Part shown: positions 38,976-50,647 of the stretch, piece after piece | How positions within the stretch are numbered: position 1 is the first letter of the stretch | Layout of the letters: every line of letters begins with the position of its first letter | Assembly: GCA_932521035.1 (NCBI GenBank) | Contig: OW051494.1 | Location: 4,512,001-4,576,000, forward strand | Direction of reading: 5' to 3' | Origin: Oscheius dolichura | Taxonomy: Eukaryota; Nematoda; Chromadorea; Rhabditida; Rhabditidae | DNA: 64,000 bases | Made by a program: the position numbers and the translations under genes | Notes under the pieces: generated by a model | The model's database searches: none | What the model saw: the letters and a program-made list of their open reading frames with translations, nothing else | Told to the model about the DNA's origin: nothing

Positions 38976-40383
38976 ATGCGCAGCGCGACGGCTCTCCTCG
39001 CCCTGGCCACAGGTATCTTTCCATTGGTGTCCTCGGGGCCCGCTAATCGTCCATAATCTCTCTAAATGCCGCTGAAATAGAAATGTCGCCCGTGTGTTGC
39101 CCTCTCTCTCAAAACAGTCTCATGACTAATTCGTGTCATTTTCCGGGGGAGGGTGTCTTTGTTCTTGGCCACGAGTCAATTGCATTACGGGGCACTCTCT
39201 TACGTTGGAGTAGAGGCCGTCTCAAATTAGAAGGGGCAGACCTCGCTGATGAGGATGTGTCATTGGCAGTCTGTTTGTGGCGCCTCTCCCCACTGAACTC
39301 ATCTGGTTCTTCCGAGGAACACTGGCCAAACACAGAATAAATCATCCTCAGTGCCGTCATTCTCCACTCCCCCGGGAACAGCTCCTCCATTCGCGCAGAG
39401 TGCGACAAATCCTATTTTCTCAAGTAGTCGACTTTTGTTCGGGCCATCGCGGGCGGGGGGAGACGGCCTGGACCTCGATTATGATCACGAATATAATTGA
39501 GTCGCACATCATAATTATTCGCAAGGCAAGAAAAACCTGCATAGGTAATGGCGGGTTCGGATTGTTCCTCCAATCCGAAGTTGAGCCCTGCTCCTCCGGG
39601 TTACGGTAGTCCCCGGATGGCTATTCTATTTGCGGCGTCATCCGATTTGGCGGGCATTCCAAAAAAGGCTGTCTACCTCTCCACTTTTCCATAGCCTTAT
39701 TTTACATTTCAAATGGGGCGGTTGCCAGGGCCGGCTGACAGGCGTCATCTCGGGGGAGTCCCACGCCTCAACGATCTCCCCCCAAACGGAACAGATATAT
39801 TTTAGTGGCAGTATTGGCACAAGAAGACGTGGACAAGCGAGGCGGAGCACGAGCCTTCGGAGACGACAAAAGAGGTGGCGCCCGGGCATTCTACGGTATG
39901 TTCTCGTGGGGGGATGACAGGAGAATACGGTATCTAGACGAGGAGAAGAGAGGCGGAGGACGGGCCTTCCTGGAGGAGAAGCGCGGAGGCGCGAGGGCCT
40001 TCTACGAGGACAAACGCGGAGGAGCCCGGCCATTCTATGACCTGGAGACACGAGGAGGTGCCCGTGCCTTTTACGAGGAGGAAAAGCGAGGAGGAGGCAG
40101 GTAGTGGGGTCGGCCAGGCGGGCATCTGCGGTTTTAGGCAGTTCAAGGAGAAGCGAGGAGGAGCCAGGGCCTTCATCGACACCCGTGGAGGAGCGAGGGC
40201 CTTCTTAGAGGACAAGAGGGGAGGGGCACGGGGATTCACCACCATCAAGAGGGACCTCGAGGACATGGATCTGGTCGAGGAATTTCCATTCGAAGAGGTA
40301 ACCATTCCGGGTGTGGATTGGGGTAATCCCGTTTGCAGAAGCGAGCTGGTGGAAGGATGTTCCGTCTGGTTGGTGGGTTTTGA
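38976..40383 (+). CDS. nlp-21: NLP-21-like GGARAF neuropeptide precursor
   Basis: Precursor of many related neuropeptides. Exon 1 encodes a signal peptide (MRSATALLALATVAVLAQ completed by exon 2) and is separated from the rest by a long intron (about 39013-39803). The body carries GGxRxF-type peptides mostly bounded by KR: GGARAFGDD, GGARAFYGDEE, GGGRAFLEE, GGARAFYED, GGARPFYDLETR, GGARAFYEEE, GGGRQFKE, GGARAFIDTR, GGARAFLED, GGARGFTTI. An acidic spacer (DLEDMDLVEEFPFEE) and a last peptide AGGRMFRLVGGF follow. That makes about eleven related copies. This matches C. elegans NLP-21 (GGARAF peptides). The final stop at 40381-40383 uses a 42-base intron that restores KR before AGGRMF. None of the copies ends in a Gly amidation donor before KR. 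Confidence 0.93.
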
Positions 40384-40806
40384 CGAATGTGAGTTGCTTT
40401 GCTTCTTCCCATCCGCCCCTCGACTGTCTCCTGGCTGACGCAATCCCCGACCGTCTTTTCATTACCTGACAAATTAACAGTTTTCAGTCGAAACTCCCAA
40501 ACGAGGCGGTGGAAGAAGTTTCCCCGTAACGGCCGACTCAAAAGAACGGTAGATCCTCCAGTTTGTGCCGGAATAAATCTTGTTACCGTTAGAATTGCCT
40601 ATTCATAACGGGGGTTCAGCTCTCGTCATCGAAGGGACTTCTCGGGAGAAACAACAGGTCCCATCGAATTGGACTCATGGGACCAATTCATCTGTCAAAC
40701 ACATCACTCTTTAATTCTGGAAACATGGCGTATCGCGCATGCTAGAGAAACAACGGGAAAATATCAATATTTATGTAAATATTTTATAAAAGTTAAGCAG
40801 ATGGTA
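40384..40806. other. Intergenic
   Basis: About 420 bases between two convergent genes (NLP-21-like + and BARD1 -). It shifts from GC-rich to AT-rich near 40700. No gene is seen. Confidence 0.4.
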
Positions 40807-43537
40807 TCAGTAAGGTTCTAAAAAATCATGTCTTGATAAGCAATCGAAAAGCCATAGTGGCGACACTTTATGCAATTCCGTACTAGAAAGTATCCTTTGA
40901 GACAGCTAAAACCATTTGGCAAGTATAAAAATTCGCATACTTTTGTATCGGCTTCATAGAGAATAAAATACGGAGTTTTAAGTTCAGGCTTGTAGTAAGG
41001 CGGGGGATCGTCTTTGTTTATTTTAGGTTCTTTTGAAGAAATATCACCTCCTGCCATTTTAATAATGTCTTGCACGAAAATTCGTGAACCTAAACACACA
41101 TAATGGTAAAAATAGTGTAATGGTGTTTACCATAACTCTTGAGACGACTCGCTGCTATATAAAATATACATCCTTGTAAAAGACGAGGTTTCTAAAACAT
41201 GTCTCTCATACGATATAACTACTACAACAAACCAATTGCTGTCTATCTAGCCGGTACCGCCTACAACTGTTATGGATCACGTCTAAGTCACGGAACTTTA
41301 TTGTCTGCACTTCGTATCCGGTTGTATCCCTGATTAGCTCACCACGCTTCAAGCAATCGTAAACCCAAGAAGTTGTTACAATAGTAAGTCCTCTGGGAAC
41401 AAAATGCATTTACCAAATTGACGTTCACCTACCTTAGCATTGCTTGTATAAAAACTACATCGGCTTCACAATAGCCGAATTTTAATTGCACGACAACGTG
41501 AGTAACATCCGCTGTTAAATTTTCTTCACACTAAAAACCAGGTTATTGAAGAAAATCTACCTTACTCTAGCTAGATGCGAGAACTCATCATGTTTTTTTT
41601 CTTCAATGATTTTCTTCTTTTCCTTTGAATCATTATCCTTCGGTCCGTGGATGAAAACAACGAAAACATCTGGTAATTTGGCCGGAATGTCTAAAATACG
41701 TATTTTTGCAATCGGATAATGCTTAATAACGTGGCTGAATAGGACGGCCAGCGTAGCGATCTAACAATTTCCTAACAGGAGAATCAAATTCAGACATTTG
41801 CCAAGGCAACTTGCTATATAGATTACGAACCTATAAAATCAAAAAATGACAAAGAAATATGGGAAACATACGCTTTTACTCGCTCCTTTAGATAAAAGAT
41901 ATTCGGTAACCTCTGTGTGCTGGTTTTTTACAGCAATGTGCAAAGGTGTATCACATATTCGATCGCCTACCATGAAAAACCCCCTTACAGTTAATTTTCA
42001 ACTTACATTGTGCATTGATAATCGCTCCGTGTTCAACAAGTATCTCACATATTTCTAAATAACCCTCACGAGCAGCATAATATAGGGGCGTGCATTGTGT
42101 ATCATTAGTTTCATTTACATCATAACCTTCCTTAATAGAATAGAAATTTAGATAAATAAACTTACGGATAGCAGACGATATACTGTAGCAAAGTTATTTT
42201 CTAAAACAGCTTCTATGAGATCATAACGGGTTTTTCTGTAAGTGAGCGATTTTCGTTGTGCATTACGTTCCTGAAGGCCTGAAGTTTTAAATATAGAATA
42301 ATCTACCAAAGTTTCAGGGACATAATCTCGAAGTGGTTTATTCTGGGGTGTTGAAAATTTCACTGGCGCACAAATTTGTTGTACTGGCACATTTTCCTTT
42401 CCAACTGCACTCTGCCGATCATTTCTGGTAAATTCAAAAGACAGCACAGGGCGTGGTTCAGGGCATTTTCTCTTCTATATCTAACTGTACAGGTAGTAAA
42501 AAATGTTACAGTTTCAATGGGTGCCATAGGTTCGCTATTCGCGATTTCCATCTCCTGAGTCAGAAACATGACAGGCTCTTGTTTATATCCTTTAGAACGA
42601 TCGAAAATATAGCTGCCAGTAAAAATTAAGAGGCGGCAAGAGTAGACTTACTTTCTGGAAAGAGGCGTGCCTTCAAATTTCTTCTTCTGTGTTGAAGCCG
42701 CCAAGGGAGCAAAATGAAAAAGCGCTTTGCTAGGCTTTACCTTGATTTTGCCTTCTTCCTTGCTAAACCAATATAATCTAACCTTCTGTTAATATAAAAT
42801 ACTTTTCATCATAAAGTTTCGGACTGTCTTTCTGGGACTCCGGGACAGCCGGAAGTATCATTTTTTTCAAATTCTCATTGTGTATGGTGGCATCGTTAAC
42901 AGACGCGTTCTCTTCTTGTGGTGTATTGCTATGTATATCGCCTTTTTCAAGACTCTCAGCTTTTTGGGTTAGCGAAATAAAATCATCTACGTTTCTGAAA
43001 GTGGCGGTGTAACAGTTGGGCTAAAATCTCACCTTCTACGACCATTTGTTAATATTTCTAGGCCTTTTGTAACTTGCTGCGTTGCAGTAGGAATTGGAGC
43101 TCCTTGTTTTTCGACTATATCTCTATACTAAAATACGAATAATAATGTGAGAAAAAGCAAACTTTAGTAAGCAAATTGAAGAAACTATCTACGCCTTCAC
43201 GAAAATTATTTACAATATGTGCTGAAGTAGCATTTGTAAGCTAAAAAATACATTTGACTCCAATAGAAATTTAAACCTCAAGCATTGAATTGCATAGGGG
43301 ACAGCAGAGCTGGCCGCTTTTATTAAATATATTGACACAACTCCTAAAGAAGAGGTATCATAAATAAGAACGTTCTTACCAACAAAAAGCATGCCGACAC
43401 ACTGTTCCAAGAAACTGTAGCTCGTCACAACGTTCTTTACTAAAACGAATAATATATATTTCTTTCAACACTTACCAATTCGCGCATAATAAAAGGTTTG
43501 AAAGAAGCTTAGCAGCATCTTCGGTCCTCTTCAACAT
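40807..43537 (-). CDS. brd-1: BARD1 orthologue (RING-ankyrin-BRCT)
   Basis: Partner of BRCA1 in a heterodimeric E3 ligase for homologous recombination repair. The start MLKRTEDAAKLLSNLLLCAN opens a RING finger (C..C with FLGTVCRHAFCWSC and CCPLCNSML). A long low-complexity region follows, then ankyrin repeats (TRYDLIEAVLENNFATVYRL, TPLYYAAREGYLEICEILVE, HGAIINAQ, DTPLHIAVKN). Two BRCT repeats close the protein: SWVYDCLKRGELI, then GSRIFVQDIIKMAGGDI, TPYFILYEADTK and the ending VSPLWLFDCLSRHDFLEPY. RING plus ankyrin plus tandem BRCT is unique to BARD1. Introns are mostly 30-60 bases. It lies 387 bases after the CDF gene on the same strand. Confidence 0.93.
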
Positions 43538-43923
43538 AGTTGATCTTCAATATTACCTTAAGTTTGTTCAAAAGACGAAAAAGAAAAATTTATCTTCCCT
43601 CCCTATGATCTGGAGGGTGATTTCTAAACACCAGTTTTAATCAGCCAAAATAATATGAGACATTAAAATGGGTACAAACAAGCCTGTGAATAAGTCCAAG
43701 TTATTTTGATAAAATTTGTCAACTTTATTATGCTATCTAATGACACAATTCAAAAATGCAAGGCAAATATTATTATGCTAATTGACTCGTAAGTTTTAAT
43801 GGCTTACTTCTGACTAAAACAAAGGAAAAAAACATACCCGATTAAACCAATTCAAAGAGCTCAGAAAATATTAAAGCTAAAATATACAGGATAATGACTA
43901 GAAACAAGGATTGGGGGCTAACG
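43538..43923. other. Intergenic, AT-rich
   Basis: About 385 bases between the BARD1 start and the stop of the upstream same-strand CDF gene. Nothing specific is seen. Confidence 0.4.
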
Positions 43924-46080
43924 TTACACAACTTTATGTTCATCTTGAGGTTGGTGTTCGTACTCGTAGTCAGGGTGCACAAATGCTCTTTCCACCTGAA
44001 AAAAATAAGTATACGAGTTATACTAGTACAAATTACATCTGGCAAACTTTCTATATTAATTTGAAGTGATTCACTAATGTCATGAGCAACTCTAAGCGAC
44101 ATATCTTCATCCAAGACTATGTGAACTTCCACCAGGAATTTGGTACCATAATGGTATACATAAACAGTGTCCAAATGAGTAATTCGCTGATCATGATCCA
44201 TACAAACCTAAACATTGAGTTTATAATACATAAGCTGCCTACTTTAATTATTCGATTTATGAATTCCGGACTTGCAGATTTTCCACAAAGCTTTGTTAAA
44301 TGTTCGTATCCCGTATTTGTCCAAGTATAAAGAATATAAATCGAGACTAAAACAGCACCAATAGGATCTAAGTAATACCAGAATCTAAATACATACTATA
44401 TTGCGAAGAAAATGGATCACCTTTGGGCAGCCCATGCACACCCTAATGCAACTGTATTCGAAATGCAATCATTCCGATGATCCATAGCGAGAACTTCAAT
44501 CGATGGATCATTGTATCTACACACTAAATAAAAACTGAAACACTACTCACCTTTGGCAAATAAAAAACAATATTCCTTTAATTATAACTGTTGCAATCAT
44601 AATACCAACTGTTGGCCAAGTCATTTCGAGGGCAGGACGTTCACCTTCTCCTAAGCAACACAGATTTATTTAAGGAAACACTAGAACAAACCAGTAGTAT
44701 CATAAATATATGCAGCGTATATTCTTTTAAATGCATCAACGATCAGTTGCACACTGGCGACACCCATTACAACGCTAATAATTATCTTAAAAATTTGAGA
44801 TATATTATTGCAAACAAATAAAAACCAATGACAGCGGCTCCAATCTGGTTCTACCTCGAGGATAAAGATATGGATCTCTTTTTCGAATCATTCGTGAGCA
44901 AATCCATATTACAAGGCCTAGATTTCAAATATAAAATAAAATAACCCAACTATACCTGAAGTAATGTCAACCAACGAGTCTACCAAGGAAGAAATGATGG
45001 AAAGTGAGCCGGATAAATATGAAGCGACAGCCTTAAATAATGGCGGAATTATGTAATATGTAGAAATCAAAACCTTTGCCATCATCAAAGAAACATTTAC
45101 AAGCAAGGTGACCATGGCAAACCTTGAGGCTGATTTAGTTTCGTCTTTAGCTTTGTCTGCTGCTAACTCATGGCGAATCCTTAATTACGTTAATTGTTAA
45201 TCTGTTCATGATCACGACTGTTAAAACATTAAAAAAAAACGAAGAGAATAAACTAACAATAATGATTCGTGCGATATATTGTCCTTTTCTTGGCAATTGT
45301 TATTTGGTGAGAGATTGCCTGAACCTTTTACTACAATTTCGACGTCATCGTCCTAAAGTTGAAATTTACGCAAAATCAGTGCAAAAACACGCATACAACG
45401 TTTGCTAAAAGTGGAGCTTTTGGTTCTTCAACAGGATTGGCTACTGAACAGGTACCAGTCTCCAGGGGTCCGTTTTGGCTGGAAGTTGATTCCAGCCGTT
45501 GTCTTGTGCGAGTTTTTTGAAAAACCTTAGGCAATACGATAAGTTCACCATTAAATGTCTCACCTGTATTTGCTCACTGTCGCTTTTAAAGTTTTCCAGC
45601 AGCTCGTTCTGCTTTTTGTAATACTCACTAACATTTTTCTTTGATCTTTTCGCCTAAAAAACTTGTAAAACCTTGGATGTCACCCACTTCTTGCAGCATA
45701 CTTTGACTCGTCGAATCGGTATTAGCAATATTACTAATAGACGATCCATTTTGTAAAGGAGGCGAGGAGCCCGAGGCTTGTGGTCCATGAGGTAGAGAAA
45801 TTGACCGTAAACTTTGTTTACATTGTGTAGGAGACCTTAAATTATGCAACTGCAAGAGCATAGGTATAAAATGTTACCTAGCAGTTTTCCCATCTATTCC
45901 TGCTTCAAATCTTTCATCTTCTGGTATAATAGCTAGTGGTGCCGGATCAACTGTCGCAGTTTCGTCTTGTTCGTAGAGGCCAAAAACTGGATTGCCTAAG
46001 AAGTAAGATGTAAAAGATGTGTCTAAGTATGAACCGTTTGTGCTACATTCAGTCATAGGATCACCTGGGAACGCCGGCAT
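43924..46080 (-). CDS. Cation diffusion facilitator, manganese-type (DxxxD)
   Basis: Proton- or ion-coupled metal efflux transporter of the CDF family. The N-terminus is a long cytosolic region (MPAFPGDPMTECSTNGSYLD onward, with Ser/Pro-rich parts). The membrane part includes SASRFAMVTLLVNVSLMMAK and YLSGSLSIISSLVDSLVDIT, with the metal-site motif D-S-L-V-D. A second site reads DHRNDCISN (D-x3-D). Both sites in the DxxxD form are typical of the Mn-transporting subgroup (plant MTP8-11), unlike zinc transporters with HxxxD. The C-terminal cytosolic domain has DTVYVYHYGTKFLVEVHIVL, EDMSLRVAHDISESLQ and VERAFVHPDYEYEHQPQ, ending DEHKVV. The start follows ATTTTCAG by two bases. Confidence 0.88.
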
Positions 46081-46321
46081 CTCTGAAAATGTTACATATG
46101 ACACTGGATTCGTCAGATAATGCTGAGAAAACAAAGGGACAGCTCTCTAGATCCCGTGAAGGCAAAAAGTACCCAGATGCGAGCTGCGTACCTGCCAGTA
46201 TATCTAAAACAACTAGGGATATCATTTCGCGTAATTCTGACCCCTTTCTTCGTTATCACAAAATAACTGATCGTGTAGAAAGGAACATTTCGATATCAAC
46301 AAGTACTTCAGGAAACCCGTT

Positions 46322-46617
46322 ATGGGTTTTCTGGATACTGAAGGTTAAAATCCAAGAATTTCGCCGCTAAAGTTTCATAGTGCCCCCTATATGCGTTGAC
46401 TCTATTTTGAAGACGGCTCGACGAGGAGTCGAAGTCAGTTTACTTTGAATAAGCGTGTCAAACTTAGTGAATTGTTCAGCGAATCAAATTAAAACGCACT
46501 ATGCAGGATATACCTCATCCATTTGAATATGATACATGGTGTTTAGATAATTTATTTAATAGTATTACCGGAGATCAAACTAAATCAAATAACAACATCA
46601 CCAACGGATTAGAATAG
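46322..46617 (+). CDS. Small three-exon gene, unassigned (about 70 residues)
   Basis: Three exons (46322-46343, 46381-46433, 46480-46617) joined by GT-AG introns of 37 and 46 bases give about 70 residues: MGFLDTEVPPICVDSILKTA, then RRGVE joined to RIKLKRTMQDIPHPFEYDTW, CLDNLFNSITGDQTKSNN and NITNGLE. Each exon alone is too short to be seen as an open frame of note. The frame is consistent across both junctions and the ATG lies nine bases after a TACTTCAG acceptor. The stop is only 21 bases from the convergent EFTUD2 stop. No family is recognised. The gene could extend further 5'. Function unknown. Confidence 0.5.
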
Positions 46618-46637
46618 CAACAGAAATAACGTATTAC

Positions 46638-49600
46638 TTAGAGGCCAGAATAACTAAAAACATCTTGCTGCTTCGCCAATTCTAACAGCATAGGGTCATC
46701 AAAGAATTTGTTGATAGAAACATCTTCGGATAAACCTTTACGTCTTCTAAAGTTGGAATATTATACGGCTTATTTGGGAACTAAACCTCGTTTTAATCAT
46801 AAATTCACGGGCAAGATGCGCAGTTGGCTGTAGTTCCAAAGGCTTTATTACAATTGATTTGTCTAGTGGGTCACCAGGAACAATCTAAAATTTTCATTTT
46901 ACTGAGCAATACAAAGGTTTTATACCTGCCAATGGTTGAATACTGTTAAACAAAAGGCTTGCCCTTGAGTATGCGTCCTCAAATCTGTCTCAAATCCAAA
47001 TGAATCCATGACAGGAATAAAGGCCTTGATATTGTATAAAGGAGATCCAGGAATAGGAGAATCCGTAGTAACGTGACCTCTCCGTTTTGCCAACACAGTG
47101 TAAACGGCAGAAACACAATCTGCAGGAGCGATAACTTCAACAATATAATACGGCTCCATCAAACGAGGAGTGGCCATCTAAAATCAAAGCAAAGTGGATA
47201 TACAAAATCAAAATGAATAGCCTTTGTTAAATACTTACAAGGAACGCTGAATACGCACAGCGTCTGGCGGTTGGAATAACTTGCCCACCTCCTCTATACA
47301 GTGGCTCATTTGCAATAACAGCATCCAACATTTTGAATTTTACATTCCGGATAGCTGAAACCAGGCAGTTGTAAATTATTACAAAATTTTGTCTTACGTT
47401 CTTCACACAGTGGGCCTTCTCTTGCTGCCCATTGAAATCCTTGTACTAGTGATTCTTTCACGGAGCTCAACAAATTCTTATCAACTTCTGACGGCAATGT
47501 GTCATCCAATAGAATATTAGGACCGGTATTGTCTGGGCCGAATGCCCATATTGATCGAGCTGCCAATAAATCCCATTCATACTTAGTTCGGAAAAATTCG
47601 CCGATGCGCTTTCGATTCCATCCAATTTCCACAACTTCATTTTCAATGTCTTCGGCTAAACCTTTCTCAAGCGGTTCCGCAATCATCGTTATTTTATTCT
47701 TCCGATTAGGAGTTTCAGCAAAGCACTTAAGCGAAGATGTCTCCACAACAGTTTCACAGAATGTGACAACTGGATCCGCAACTTTTATATCAATTTCAGA
47801 AAATACCTACAACTACATTTAATAAAATACTAACCACCCACTTTTCTCAAATCATGCATCACACAATCCATGTATAATTCGCCCGTTCCCAAAAGAACGT
47901 GTTCTCCGGATTCTTCAACGCGTGTGGTCAGCAAAGGAAACGATTTGTTTACCTAAAATTTTACATCTAGATTAAATTTTCACAAAACCTTTCTCAGGGC
48001 ATCAAGCATTTTGGGCAATTCAGATGGATTAATGGGTTCAATAGCCATTTTTAGGACGCTTCTTGTATTGAAACGTAAGGGCCGGAAAATATACATCTGC
48101 AACCGATATACTGTAAGCGCAAAAACTAACGTCTTCTTCATACTCGGCTTCTACAATAGTGGATGTTTTATTAATAGGTTGATCAACTCCTTCAATTAAA
48201 ACCCAGCAGCCAGGAGGAACTTGAGAAACTTCAATTTGATATCTATAAGAAGGAAGTCATGAATACAAGTTAATTCAAACCTTGCACAGTACACCCACAG
48301 ACGTCCTACAGTAACTTTTCGACAATCCTCCTCATCTTGAATACTGTAGCTTTCTCCAAGAATTCTTACATCACTGTTGCTTTCTAGGGTTCCGCTCATA
48401 ACACGCCCAAGAACATGGAAAGAAGAACAATCAGCAGTAGGATAATTTTTGGTCGTATGCACCATAAGAGGCCCCTAAACTGAGATATTAACATACAATA
48501 ACAGCTTACAGTAGCACTGCACTTATGCATTTCCACAGCAAGTTTGCTTTCTGCCGATCCTGTCCAAGTTTGATCAATCTTGGTTTTAGCATTTTCTTGA
48601 GGACTTTTGATATTCTGGGCGACCAAATCCACGAAAGCATTGAACTCTCCGAAGAATCGCTTGCATATTAAAGATATTAATGGGCGAATATTCATTTTTT
48701 GCTCTTCTCGGGTAAGTTTAATGCCTAATTCATTCATCATATGGGGGAGACAGGTGTCCACATCACCCACTACCTGAAATTAAGATGCTAGCACGGTTAT
48801 TGTTTAGTTGTAAACAATACAAACAAGAAACTTACTTGGCTGAATATTTTATACATGGGTTCCAAAATGAATTCTACAAATGTGCGCTGATTGTTGGCGT
48901 AAAACGGTTTCTTTCCAAATTTGCGTGACGTTTTATCGAAGTAAATTTCTCCCCAAAGACGGCGTGAGAACTGCTCCCAATCAAAACTGTCTGCAAATTT
49001 ATAGTATATTGTCCTGCGTGAATGCCCTACCTCCATTTTGAGCAGCGTATAACCGAGCAAACGTTTCAAGTGAAAAGCACACATTATAACGTCCCGAAGC
49101 AAAGATTACATTGCCAAGGAGAGGAGACAACGTTACGTCATTGTCTTCACTGAACGTTCTAAAAAAATGACGATCTTATTATCTTCTAGTCTAAAACAAA
49201 CCTCAAAATTTGATTTACTTGGTCAATGATCAATCGTAATTTATGGTAAGCATCAGCAGGAGGAAGTTTAAGTTCAAGTATCAGGCGATCTATCTTGTTT
49301 ATGCAGAGGGCAACCGAGAGTTTTTCCTGTAGAGCATGACGAATGGCACGTTCCGTGGCCATCATCACTCCTTCGTGGGCATCAATGACAATTACGACGC
49401 CATCGGCTAACCGGTAAGCTGCCGTTAGTTCATCGGAAAAGTTCACGTGACCTGAAATGGAGATGTATGCACAAGAAAATCATTTACCTGGGGTGTCAAT
49501 AATATTCAATAGATAGCTTTTTGAACGGCTATCTGACATTACGATACTTATAGGCATTGCTTTTGTAGAACAACCACTAAATTGTTTTTGTCACACGAAT

Positions 49601-50304
49601 ATATAAATTTGAATACCGCTGCTGCTCAATATGAAGTGTATCGGTAAATCGGGTGTCGGCATCATCAGCACGAAAGAAATCAGGATGTGTTTGTTCCATT
49701 AGGCAGTCCATAAACGTAGTCTTAAAACATATTAATATTATATACAAGCAAATATGTTTACTTTTCCGTGATGAAGTTGACCAGCTATAGCTACGTTTCT
49801 AATGACATGTGGGCAGTCCATTAAATCAGCCAAATACTCCTTTTTGTAAACAGTATTAGGGAGTTTGTATTCAACGGCCTGAAATTTTTATTTGAACTTT
49901 TGTTGGACAAAAATTTCCCTACCTGGAACTTTTTACGCTCCACAGGTTTTACAATTGGCTCCGTTAATGGTTGTGCATCTTCTTCTTGGACTAAGGTTTC
50001 CACATCTTTTCCATAGACCTTAAACAACAACACTTTTTGACGAACTGTTGGTTACCTCTAATGCTGATGCATAGTATTTTTTGTCTTCATGTAAGACAAT
50101 CTGGTTTTGCGGAATTTCTGTATCTTCATCTTCTTCCATTATCTAAGACAGTTTGTAAGCATCATTCGATTCTGTGTTCACCTGATCCTCCTTTTCATCT
50201 TCGTCGTCATCAATTCCGCGTACTGGTACGTCATCTTCTTCGTCATCTGAATCCAGCTCTGGACCAACATAGTTACCAAATTCATCATAAAGATCAGAAT
50301 CCAT
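46638..50304 (-). CDS. snu-114: U5 snRNP GTPase Snu114/EFTUD2
   Basis: EF-2-like GTPase that drives spliceosome activation with Prp8 and Brr2. The acidic N-terminus [20 protein letters not shown] is family-specific. G-domain parts include [19 protein letters not shown] (P-loop), [22 protein letters not shown] (DTPG, interrupted by an intron), [20 protein letters not shown] and [18 protein letters not shown]-2 domains follow, including [20 protein letters not shown] and [20 protein letters not shown]. The end reads [17 protein letters not shown] then DVFSYSGL. Introns are 30-60 bases. It shares a 343-base region with the divergent SCFD1 gene. Confidence 0.95.
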
Positions 50305-50647
50305 GACTATAAGTTGTTATAAGGAAAACCCAGTTCACACAATATAATTATAGACATAAGAACTAAAGAAAGCATTCATATTGATTGCAAAAAAGTCTAT
50401 AAAACGAAGACCATCGATTGCTTTTATAGAGAGAAAAAGGAAACAGACGTCTAACAAATAAAGAAATTCAAAATTCGAATATATTCATAGGATGCGCCAA
50501 CACACACTCGGTGTGGGCAAAGATCGCTGACGCAATTGAGGGGGAGGAAGAGGTACGTGGCCGCAGTGGTTTTCCCCTTCCAAGTGTTCTCCGTTGACCA
50601 TCTAACCAGACACATTGTGGTTGTAATTGTGTGTTTTCAGGACTTGC
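50305..50647. promoter_or_regulatory. Divergent promoter, EFTUD2 / SCFD1
   Basis: Both genes start outward from this stretch, so their promoters should lie here. A GTGTTTTCAG acceptor ends at 50640, eight bases before the SCFD1 ATG, and may mark spliced-leader addition. No other element is recognised. Confidence 0.45.

Noticed and set aside
46089..46370. A 93-codon open frame between CDF and EFTUD2
   Set aside because: The three-exon model starting at 46322 uses a different frame across this part and better splice signals; the longer frame looks accidental, though an upstream exon cannot be excluded.
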